DNA of 64,000 nucleotides, from the NCBI RefSeq assembly GCF_000332135.1, contig NZ_KB235896.1:5413356-5477355 (forward strand), given 5' to 3'. This document shows, piece by piece, positions 38,896 to 46,544 of the stretch; position 1 is the first letter of the stretch; every line of letters begins with the position of its first letter. Under the pieces are notes generated by a model. That model did no database searches. It saw only the letters and a list, made by a program, of their open reading frames with translations, and was not told the origin of the DNA. The translations under genes and the position numbers were made by a program. Source of the stretch: Anabaena sp. PCC 7108. GTDB taxonomy: Bacteria; Cyanobacteriota; Cyanobacteriia; Cyanobacteriales; Nostocaceae.

Positions 38896-39110
38896 AGTTT
38901 TTGTACAGTTAATTGTGACATTTGCAAAACACGGTCATTCCAATTACCAAGTTCTTGATTAACGTGATTTCTGGCTTCTGTCAAGCTCAATGTCTTTAGA
39001 CCTAAGAGTATCAATCCGGTGTGATGATGTGGAATTTGAGCCGATTCTATTTGTGTAGTAGCCAGTTGCCGCATTATTGCCAAATTTCTGACTGGTTCAT
39101 GCAATTGCAT
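38892..39110 (-). CDS. Unrecognised 72-residue protein
   Basis: It starts MQLHEPVRNLAIMRQLATTQ and includes HHHTGLILLGLKTLSLTEAR and a helical C-terminus ending SQLTVQKL. It is the first gene of a two-gene unit with the next. HHHTGLILLGLKTLSLTEA could form a buried helix but is not a clear membrane span. No family recognised. Confidence 0.5.
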   Translation of the reverse strand: MQLHEPVRNLAIMRQLATTQIESAQIPHHHTGLILLGLKTLSLTEARNHVNQELGNWNDRVLQMSQLTVQKL

Positions 39111-39147
39111 GACGGCTCACGCTACGCTATCGGCAGTGTGCTGGATC

Positions 39148-39210
39148 GCGCTATCTCTATTCCTGATGGGACTTGTATCCCTGACGGGACTGAAAGAATA
39201 GAGATAGCGC
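39148..39210. repeat. Long hairpin GCGCTATCTCTATTC ... GAATAGAGATAGCGC
   Basis: Perfect 15-bp inverted repeats enclose 33 bases that contain two related words, CCTGATGGGACT and CCCTGACGGGACTGAAAG. It could act as a terminator-like structure between the divergent genes or be a small mobile repeat. A CCCGGT/ACCGGG hairpin follows at about 39264-39291. Confidence 0.6.
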
Positions 39211-39368
39211 AACATAGTAATCGCAATTTGAGCAAATTAGTGTAAAATAATTTCAATAGCAAAACCCGGTCAGCCGTCGAAAGTTAACCGGGAGTTGCAT
39301 TTCAATAACTCACTCACCACTTGGGGCGAGTCGTTTTGTTTTGACCACATTCGCAGCAGTCGTTATCT

Positions 39369-40100
39369 ATGACTACATTAACCGATCTAGACCAAATTGA
39401 TCAAGAAATTTTTTCCCAGATCCAGCAACAAGCGCAACAAATGACTCGCGCCTTCATCCAGATGTGTCAAACCGTCTATTTTGCCAAACTGACGTGTAAG
39501 CGCACTGAGTTGAAGGCCATTCAAGAATCATTAGAGTGGACAGCAACCACGGCCACCTCCTATGCTAAGGTAGGTGAGTTCATCGCCGAAATCGAACCTA
39601 GCAATCTAGATTTGCTCGATTGCAACACAATCAAAGCTTTGTGCTGCGATAAGTTTCAGCTAATATTAGAACGCCTCAAATCAGAACGTCTCACAGTAGC
39701 AGAAGTCCGCCAGGAGATGACGCAAATAAATAAGTCCATAAAAAAAGAGAAGCCACCGCAGCGATTATTGGAGTGGAAGAGAGAGAAGACCGGTGAGGAA
39801 ACGTTAATTATTTGTTTGCAAGATGTGGAAGCAGGTTTAGAATTTGAAAGTAGGTTCAAAGCCTCCTGTCTCCCTTTGCCCTTGTTCATTAGAGATTTAC
39901 TAAGACAAAAGCCAGTGCAACCGGATATGACTTGGCAGCCAGCCCCAAAAGAATCAGTCGCACAGATGGAAGAAAAATTACCACAAGCAGAGGAAATCAC
40001 AGAAATAGAGAAGAAGATTTGTGGGGAGCATCCCAGTTTTTTGCAAAGAGGAGAAAAATCAGTCAAGACAGGTGAGACGAGTGTATTTACGTACAGATGA
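39369..40100 (+). CDS. Unrecognised 243-residue protein
   Basis: The product is largely helical: IFSQIQQQAQQMTRAFIQMC, LTCKRTELKAIQESLEW, then SERLTVAEVRQEMTQINKSI. Later segments IICLQDVEAGLEFESRFK and SCLPLPLFIRDLLRQKPVQP lead into an acidic tail. There is no signal peptide, membrane span or catalytic motif. The helical N-terminus followed by a ParB-like or replication-protein-like basic middle suggests a DNA-associated accessory protein, but this is a guess. It is the largest gene inside the block bracketed by the 92-bp direct repeats. Confidence 0.6.
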   Translation: MTTLTDLDQIDQEIFSQIQQQAQQMTRAFIQMCQTVYFAKLTCKRTELKAIQESLEWTATTATSYAKVGEFIAEIEPSNLDLLDCNTIKALCCDKFQLILERLKSERLTVAEVRQEMTQINKSIKKEKPPQRLLEWKREKTGEETLIICLQDVEAGLEFESRFKASCLPLPLFIRDLLRQKPVQPDMTWQPAPKESVAQMEEKLPQAEEITEIEKKICGEHPSFLQRGEKSVKTGETSVFTYR

Positions 40101-40252
40101 GTTCAAAACAAAAGCAAGGACTTCAACTTTTAAGAAACACGAGCCAAAACCCTGATCATTACGAAATTTTTAGATTTCGAGTGTTTATTTCATTCATAGC
40201 GGGTGGTGTGTCGCCCGTGGAAATGCTTTCAACCCATTAGGAAGTTTTTATA

Positions 40253-40640
40253 ATTAGTGCGCCTGTTAGTGATACTCGTTCATATTACCACCGTTACCAA
40301 ATTGTAGAAACTGCTAAACAGTTAGGATATTTTGCTAATCTTCGTAGTTATCATGCCTGGATACAGTTGGTTATTAATATAGGAATATCAACGACAATTT
40401 TGTTTTCTTTTCATGTTCAAAGGACATGAATATCGGGGATTGCTAGTATGTTCAGCCTGTGCCTACCATAGAGATAATACAGAAGATGGTGAACGCAATA
40501 TTAGTGATATTCAAACACTAACTGATTCTCCATTTCAGTTCTCTTATGCTGATGAAGATGATAACTTAACAGAGCGGTTTAAGTTATGGTTGGAAGATGT
40601 AATCCTCACGGGTTTGGAATATTGGAACAAGAGTCTGTGA
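40253..40640 (+). pseudogene. Frameshifted 3' part of a hypothetical gene
   Basis: The first frame reads ISAPVSDTRSYYHRYQIVET then AKQLGYFANLRSYHAWIQLV to VQRT-stop. The next frame, from about 40413, continues FKGHEYRGLLVCSACAYHRD and LTERFKLWLEDVILTG to the stop at 40638-40640. A single indel near 40410 would rejoin them into one protein. There is no start codon or upstream coding sequence, so the 5' part is missing as well. Family not recognised; CSACAYHRD may be a metal-binding piece. Confidence 0.55.
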
Positions 40641-40652
40641 ATGCGATGCCTG

Positions 40653-40744
40653 GGTTTCAACTGCATTTTGTGATCCATGGATCACATTTGTTGATCCACG
40701 AATATTTGGGGATTGTGGTCTTCGGTGCTATTTTTATGGCGTAG
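40653..40744 (+). repeat. 92-bp direct repeat, right copy
   Basis: This is the partner of 37442-37533, in the same orientation with four mismatches. The palindrome TGTGATCCATGGATCACA is at 40669-40686. Its end overlaps the stop codon of the nuclease gene at 40734. Confidence 0.9.
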
Positions 40745-41312
40745 TTGACAAGTAGCCTTGACGATACTTCTTTTTCTTCAAGGACGCTGCTTCTCTTCTT
40801 GACCATTGCTTAACAGGAGTCAGTTGTGGAACATCTGCAAAGTGGTAACTCAATGATTCATTTCCACTCAACTTTGCTACTACATTAGCAATAAAGCGAC
40901 AACAGCGTTCTGGCTGACTAACTACTTGTTCCTCTGCAAACCTAATTATTACCCATCCAGCATCCACAAAACACTTATTCCTATAATCATCATCGCCAAT
41001 AAAATGTGTTGGTTCTCCTGTAGAAAAACAATGGCTTTCATCCACTTCAATATCGAGATATAACTCAGTATTTGGCTCTATAATTACAAAGTCTGCGGTA
41101 TAAGGGCGGTCATGACCATTTGGTAGCATTTCTTGTTGGGAATGCACCCAATCACCAAAATAATATTTTAGCACTTGTCCAAACCGTTCTTCAGAAGCAC
41201 CCACAGTCACGCTACCACTACCATGCGGTTTAATACAAGGAGAAAGATTTTTAGTATCAGCGAAGGTGGGAATTAAAATAATAGGATAAACCGGAACTAA
41301 TTTAGTCACCAT
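40734..41312 (-). CDS. DUF559-like PD-(D/E)XK endonuclease domain protein
   Basis: This is a product of about 192 residues from the ATG at 41312; a start at 41324 is also open. The core YTADFVIIEPNTELYLDIEV followed by DESHC gives the D...E-x-D(K-like) arrangement of restriction-like folds, and NKCFVDAGWVIIRFAEEQVV is the typical DUF559/Vsr-like tail where the host strand meets a helix. Such proteins occur as stand-alone nucleases of unknown target. The last residues (GYLSTTP) are encoded inside the 92-bp repeat, so the natural C-terminus may have been altered. Upstream (41325-42105) is gene-free. Confidence 0.7.
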   Translation of the reverse strand: MVTKLVPVYPIILIPTFADTKNLSPCIKPHGSGSVTVGASEERFGQVLKYYFGDWVHSQQEMLPNGHDRPYTADFVIIEPNTELYLDIEVDESHCFSTGEPTHFIGDDDYRNKCFVDAGWVIIRFAEEQVVSQPERCCRFIANVVAKLSGNESLSYHFADVPQLTPVKQWSRREAASLKKKKYRQGYLSTTP

Positions 41313-41324
41313 TGTTGCATACAA

Positions 41325-42105
41325 GTAACAACACTTCCAATACCTTTTGATTAAGGGGGAAAAGTTATAATTCCTTTACCCAGACAACAAAGTAAATTGT
41401 GGACTAATCAGAAAAGTATTGATTATACTCCTATTTTAAAAACACTCTTCTTACTCTAAATCTGTAACTTAATCTATTTTTATTTACATTCTGCATCTAT
41501 CATTTGATAGAAAGAGATTACGTAATTAAATCCTAGCTAAAACCTCAAATTATCATTATAATTTGGCTATACAAATCAGATTTAAATCTTGTTATGTCTG
41601 CTGAAACTCTCATGTCAGCCAAAGTTTTGGCTAATCTGGATTTTCAAAGATTCAATCATCATGCAGAATTGGTATAAATCTAGTACAGCACGGCACAAGT
41701 GAACCCACCATTATAATTGGTAAAAACTTTGTAGTTTAGAACTCTTGTAAAAGGTAGGTGTATTTACGCCAAGAGGTACTAGTAATCTATCAAGAAGTAA
41801 TTGATGGATATAAATTTGCCAAAAACTATAAAATTTAAAGCTTTTTGATTTTCATAACCTGTCAAATTTATTTTGACAGACTAAGTAGGCAAGTTTAATT
41901 AAATTAAGATAGAAAATGTATCTCAAACTCTTATCAATCAATGATTTGATAAGAAATTGAACCTGCTCGATTATCTTATAAATAATTATGTCTCCCTACT
42001 TACTAGCAACTATTTCAGATATCTGAAAAGCTCAATGCCGTATTCATTCATTTTGACTTTCGCACTGCGGTACTAATCCTATAGAAAGCTTTCGCATATA
42101 ATAAT
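41325..42105. other. 780-base gene-free region
   Basis: AT-rich. A 27-codon frame at 41594 (MSAETLMSAKVLANLDFQRF) is too short to support. No repeats or RNA genes recognised. Confidence 0.35.
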
Positions 42106-43773
42106 ATGGCATCCTTATTCTTAGCAAAACTGACTAACTTCATCACCGCAGGAGAGCCTGTGATTATTTGTGAATCTCCTGTACAAGAAAGATATCGAAT
42201 GCTCCGCTCTCTTTGCCAGTATTGCTCAAAAATAGGCATTAAGTGCTATCTATGGAATTTGGGACAAGAGATAATTCAGGAAATTGAATGCGTAAATAAT
42301 ATAGATTTAAGTTTCAAATATTTTTATGGTTATACTCTAAATCCGACACAAGAGCTTAAAGACCACTTTAGAATTTTGAATTTTTGGGAATGTTTTCAGG
42401 GAGAAGGCGTATTAATCATCGAGAATCTATACCCTTGGATTAGTGCTAATGTAGTCCAAGAAACGCAGTTTTTCTTGATATCTGAATGGGTGAAATCAAA
42501 GTTGCTCAATCTTTCCTTCTCCCAATCTACTGTTGGTAAAATCAAATGCGCTATTCTTTTAGGTTCTCAAGCTAACTTACACCCAGAACTTGCTGCTCAA
42601 ATCCCTGTAGTTACTCAAGAATTACCTGATATCTCAGAAATCACTGCAAGTCTTAATGAGGAAGCAGAGGTAATTTTACCATCAACGTTGAGCGAAATGG
42701 ACAAAATTACAATTATTCGTAGTGGGATTGGACTATATATTTCTGACTTAATTAAAGGGCTAAAATCAATTCATTGTCATGATAAAAGTGCAGAAGCAAT
42801 AGCCCAAGAACTACTCCAATATAAAATCAATTTGCTCAACAGACTTTATGGAATTGAATTTATTCCTACTCCCCAAGTTCCCTTGGGAGGATTAGATTTG
42901 ATGCAGGAGGCTTTTAAGAAATTCAAAAGATTATTTAGTCCCCTTGCCAAAGCCTACAAACTCAGAGTTCCTAAAGGTATAATGCTGGTAGGTCCTCCAG
43001 GTACGGGTAAATCACATTCTGCTAAAGTATGCTCCCAAATTTTAAGTGTTCCCTTGATTTTAGTAGATTGGGGTAATTTGAGAAGCTATGGTAATGAAGC
43101 AGAAAGAAGACTGAAACAATTACTAAATTTAGTAGATTGTTTGAATGAAGTTGTTATTTATTTTGATGACTTTGATAAGGGATTTGCTGGAGATGATGAT
43201 ATAGCTAGAAGGTTAGCAGGACAGTTACTCACTTGGATGCAAGAACGTACCAGTGATGTAATTGTAATCGCAAGTGTTAATCGTTTAGAATGGCTACCAC
43301 CAGAATTAACTAGGGCAGGAAGATTTGACTATATTTATAAAGTAGACTTGCCTAATTATGGAGAAAGACACAATATTTTTAAACTCCACTGTGCTAGATT
43401 TGACGATAGGTTTAGTGGTGATGTTTATGGTAAAATTGACCCTTATAGTCAAGAGGAATGGCGACGACTGTTGAAAGAAACTAATCGTTGTGTGGGTGCA
43501 GAAATCCAAACTATTGTTGAGAGGGCTGCGGCTACTACTTTCTGTCAAATGTTTCCAGAAGATATGCCTGTTCCTACCAATAGTAAACTACCAGCATTGG
43601 AGATTTCAATGGCAACGCTGTTAGCAGAACGTCAACAAATCAATCCATTAGCTATTAGAGAAGCAGATAAGGTGGAAAGTATGAGGAACAAAGCTGAACT
43701 TCAGGGGTTGCCATCTTCGACCGTAGATGCATCTGAGTACGCAATTGGTAATATAGATATATTTGGTGGGTGA
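42106..43773 (+). CDS. Ycf46-like AAA+ ATPase
   Basis: This 555-residue protein has an N-terminal domain (about 1-200) without motifs that I recognise. It is followed by a AAA+ module with Walker A MLVGPPGTGKSHSAK near residue 290-304, Walker B VVIYFDDFDKGFAG (Asp-Asp in place of the usual Asp-Glu), sensor-1 IASVNRLEWLPPELTR and the arginine finger RAGRFDYIYKVDLP. Layout and length match Ycf46-type ATPases of cyanobacteria and plastids, some of which are tied to CO2 response and photosynthesis. That link is from the literature on the family. The gene is single. Confidence 0.85.
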   Translation: MASLFLAKLTNFITAGEPVIICESPVQERYRMLRSLCQYCSKIGIKCYLWNLGQEIIQEIECVNNIDLSFKYFYGYTLNPTQELKDHFRILNFWECFQGEGVLIIENLYPWISANVVQETQFFLISEWVKSKLLNLSFSQSTVGKIKCAILLGSQANLHPELAAQIPVVTQELPDISEITASLNEEAEVILPSTLSEMDKITIIRSGIGLYISDLIKGLKSIHCHDKSAEAIAQELLQYKINLLNRLYGIEFIPTPQVPLGGLDLMQEAFKKFKRLFSPLAKAYKLRVPKGIMLVGPPGTGKSHSAKVCSQILSVPLILVDWGNLRSYGNEAERRLKQLLNLVDCLNEVVIYFDDFDKGFAGDDDIARRLAGQLLTWMQERTSDVIVIASVNRLEWLPPELTRAGRFDYIYKVDLPNYGERHNIFKLHCARFDDRFSGDVYGKIDPYSQEEWRRLLKETNRCVGAEIQTIVERAAATTFCQMFPEDMPVPTNSKLPALEISMATLLAERQQINPLAIREADKVESMRNKAELQGLPSSTVDASEYAIGNIDIFGG

Positions 43774-43848
43774 AGTTATTAATGATAGCGTTCACGTTCA
43801 AACCTTACCCAACTACTCCCCCTCGACCTAACTCAATACCAACGTCGG

Positions 43849-45360
43849 CTATTTTTCAGTAAAATACCAAACACCATCCCAATTGTCTGGCTTACCATTT
43901 TGTAACAGATAATTGACCCGACTTAAATATAAATCAGCAGTTTTATCAGCAGCATTTAGAGATAAAACTTTTTCAAAAAAATCCTTTGCTTTGTTAAAAT
44001 CACCTTGGCGATAATATTCTAAACCCTGTTCAAAATCAGGCTGAGTTTGTAACTTGATAAATCGGACTTCATCAACCTCTGCATCTAATACTTCATAAAC
44101 AGAAATAGGTTCACTTCTACCTTTCACAACTACCCGATCTAAAAACCGAATTTGATATTTATCAGCTTTACTAAGATTACCTAACGCCTGTTCAGAAATC
44201 AGTAAAGATACACCATAAAATTTAGTTAATCCTTCCAAACGTGCTGTTAAATTCACATTATCAGAAAAAGCATCTCCCTGCATTCGATTTTCTTCTCCAA
44301 CCATGCCTAACATCATGTGTCCGACATGAATACCAATCCCCACTTGAATAGGAATGTAACCATTTTCTGTCCGCTTTTTATTATATTCTTCTACCTGTTT
44401 AAGTTTAGAAACGCCCGCAGCTATAGCATCATCAGCACCATCAGGAAAAACCGCCATCATCCCATCACCTAAAAATTTAACTATTAGTCCATAATTGTTG
44501 CGAATTTCAGGACTAACTCGTTTGAGATAAGCATTAACGAAATTAAAATTATCCTGCGGTGTCATTCCTTCAGAAATAGTTGTGAAAGAACGAATATCAC
44601 TAAACATTACTCCCATAATTTTACTAACGTGATCACCTAATTTTACGTCAGTAATGCTTTCTTTTCGCAGAAATCGCAAATATTCATGAGGTACATACCG
44701 TCCATAAGCTTTTAGTAAAGATTCAAGTTGAGTATTAGCATTAGTGAGTTCTTTTTCCCTAGTTTTGACTGTTTTTACCATGTTAGTAAATACCCTTGCT
44801 AGTTGTCCGAGTTCGTCGCTACGTTTAGCAACTTCTACTAAAATATCGGGTTGAAAAGCATCTCTTTCCACATCAGAAGCGGCACTTGTGACTTTGCCAA
44901 CTTGTTCAATATATGCTGCTTGACGCATAATTTCTGCTTTAAATAAAGCCTCTGCTTCTTGACGTTTGAGAAAGTTAATATAAGCCTTAGAATGGTAACG
45001 AATCCGGGCAATTAATTCCATAGCATTTGGCAATTTGACCAAATAGTCATTTGCCCCTAATTCAAATGCTTTAGCTTTGATAGTTGGGTCTTCTTTACTA
45101 GAAAGAACAATTAGGGGAACATTAGCGGTAGGACAATCTTTAGAACGCAAAAATTTAACTAATAATAATCCTTCCATTTGAGGCATTACCAAGTCTTGAA
45201 GAATGACTGTAGGCTGATATTCTTTAGCAACTTTAATAGCTTTAGTGGGGTCGTTACAGTAATAATAAACTATATCTGCTTCAGGTTTGAGCATTCGATC
45301 AATAGCTTCACCAATGATAGATTGATCGTCTATTAATAAAACTTTAATTTGTTCTTCCAT
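43849..45360 (-). CDS. Response regulator with class III adenylate/guanylate cyclase and TPR tail
   Basis: The 503-residue protein has a receiver domain at about 5-125 (LLIDDQSIIGEAIDRM, phosphoacceptor Asp in ILQDLVMPQMEG). A linker resembling a HAMP segment follows, then a class III cyclase at about 230-400. Metal-binding aspartates lie in GVMFSDIRSFT and VKFLGDGMMAVF, and NVNLTARLEGL closes the active site. A TPR pair is at the end (FEQGLEYYRQGDFNKAKDFF). It is the last gene of the chemosensory operon, in the place where Wsp systems have a GGDEF regulator. Phosphorylation by the CheA-like kinase probably switches production of cAMP or cGMP. The nucleotide specificity cannot be read safely. 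Confidence 0.9.
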   Translation of the reverse strand: MEEQIKVLLIDDQSIIGEAIDRMLKPEADIVYYYCNDPTKAIKVAKEYQPTVILQDLVMPQMEGLLLVKFLRSKDCPTANVPLIVLSSKEDPTIKAKAFELGANDYLVKLPNAMELIARIRYHSKAYINFLKRQEAEALFKAEIMRQAAYIEQVGKVTSAASDVERDAFQPDILVEVAKRSDELGQLARVFTNMVKTVKTREKELTNANTQLESLLKAYGRYVPHEYLRFLRKESITDVKLGDHVSKIMGVMFSDIRSFTTISEGMTPQDNFNFVNAYLKRVSPEIRNNYGLIVKFLGDGMMAVFPDGADDAIAAGVSKLKQVEEYNKKRTENGYIPIQVGIGIHVGHMMLGMVGEENRMQGDAFSDNVNLTARLEGLTKFYGVSLLISEQALGNLSKADKYQIRFLDRVVVKGRSEPISVYEVLDAEVDEVRFIKLQTQPDFEQGLEYYRQGDFNKAKDFFEKVLSLNAADKTADLYLSRVNYLLQNGKPDNWDGVWYFTEK

Positions 45361-45387
45361 AATTGCTTAATTGGTAAATTTTACCTG

Positions 45388-46398
45388 TTATTTATTGAAA
45401 AACTTCTGTAAATTTGCCGCTATACTCTCTAAAGATAATACCTGAACAGCAGCATTTAATTCAACAGCAGCTTTGGGCATTCCGTAGACAATACAACTTT
45501 TTTGATTCTGGGCAATAGTATGCCAACCTTGGAGTTTTAAAGCATTTAATCCTTCTGCACCATCTTTACCCATACCTGTCAGCAAAATAGCCGTTCCTTT
45601 ACTTTTCCAATGTTGAGCAAGACTTTTGAAAAATACATCCACAGAAGGACGATAAGGATAATCAAGAGGATTTTTAGTATAGGCTAATGTTAAATCTGGT
45701 TTTAAGCAGAGATGATCATTTGTTCCTGCTACTAAAATTCTACCTTTTTGCAAGCGATCGCCTGGTACTGCTAATCTAACTGGTAAAGGTGTTTGCTGGT
45801 TTAACCAATCTGCAAAACCGCCAGAAAAATGGCCATCAACGTGCTGAACAATAGCGATCGCTGCATTAAAATTAGTAGGTAGTTCTGATAAAATTGCTGC
45901 CAGTGCTTTTGGTCCCCCAGTAGAAGAACCAATTGCAACTAATTCTAGTGATGTAGATAATTGATTTTGACTTTCTGACTTTATTTTGCTTGATGTTGAA
46001 CTCTTTTTAATTAATTTGGCAATTCTAGCTATTTTACCTAGTAATTTATCAGTCATATCTGCATATTTTTCTGTATATATAACTGGAGTATCAACAACAT
46101 CTAAAGCCCCATAACCCATTGCTGCATAAACTTGAGAAATATTATCTTTTGTACTTCTAGTGACAATGAGAATTGCACAAGGTGAATATTTCATAATTTG
46201 TTGGGTTGCTGCTACTCCGTCTATCACTGGCATCAGCAAATCCATTAATATTAAATCAGGGGGATTTTGCTGGCATTTAGTCACAGCTTCTGCACCATTT
46301 TGAGCAGTCCAAATAACCTGATAATAGGGTACAGCTTGGACAATTCTTCGGAGTGTGTTGAGAGCGATAACAGTATCATTAACAATTGCGATTTTCAT
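45388..46398 (-). CDS. cheB: CheB-type methylesterase (WspF-like)
   Basis: The start is chosen at the ATG at 46398 ([20 protein letters not shown]), which begins the receiver domain; the longer frame adds a hydrophobic 20 residues with no family match. The receiver phosphoacceptor is in [13 protein letters not shown]. The catalytic triad is in [16 protein letters not shown] (Ser), [18 protein letters not shown] (His) and [12 protein letters not shown] (Asp). It demethylates receptor glutamates and resets the MCP. It sits between the CheA kinase and the cyclase genes. Confidence 0.93.
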   Translation of the reverse strand: MKIAIVNDTVIALNTLRRIVQAVPYYQVIWTAQNGAEAVTKCQQNPPDLILMDLLMPVIDGVAATQQIMKYSPCAILIVTRSTKDNISQVYAAMGYGALDVVDTPVIYTEKYADMTDKLLGKIARIAKLIKKSSTSSKIKSESQNQLSTSLELVAIGSSTGGPKALAAILSELPTNFNAAIAIVQHVDGHFSGGFADWLNQQTPLPVRLAVPGDRLQKGRILVAGTNDHLCLKPDLTLAYTKNPLDYPYRPSVDVFFKSLAQHWKSKGTAILLTGMGKDGAEGLNALKLQGWHTIAQNQKSCIVYGMPKAAVELNAAVQVLSLESIAANLQKFFNK

Positions 46399-46544
46399 AT
46401 AGGGAATTGGTAAGTACCCAAGCAAAATTAATTTAACATATTGATTGAAAACAAACATGGCTGTATTCCTTCCCTGTTCCCTCCCCTAACTATAAAATTT
46501 ATTTTGCACGACTACTTAATTAGTGATTTGTCACTGAAAACTGA

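Noticed and set aside
39160-39200. CRISPR-like words (CCCTGACGGGACTGAAAG) inside a hairpin
   Set aside because: Only one and a half copies and no regularly spaced spacers; better explained as a hairpin with internal similarity.
40190-40245. Text like a CRISPR repeat (CTTTCAACCCATTAGGAAG)
   Set aside because: It occurs once, with no array or cas genes.
41594-41677. Frame beginning MSAETLMSAKVLANL
   Set aside because: Only 27 codons with no ribosome-binding site; not enough support.
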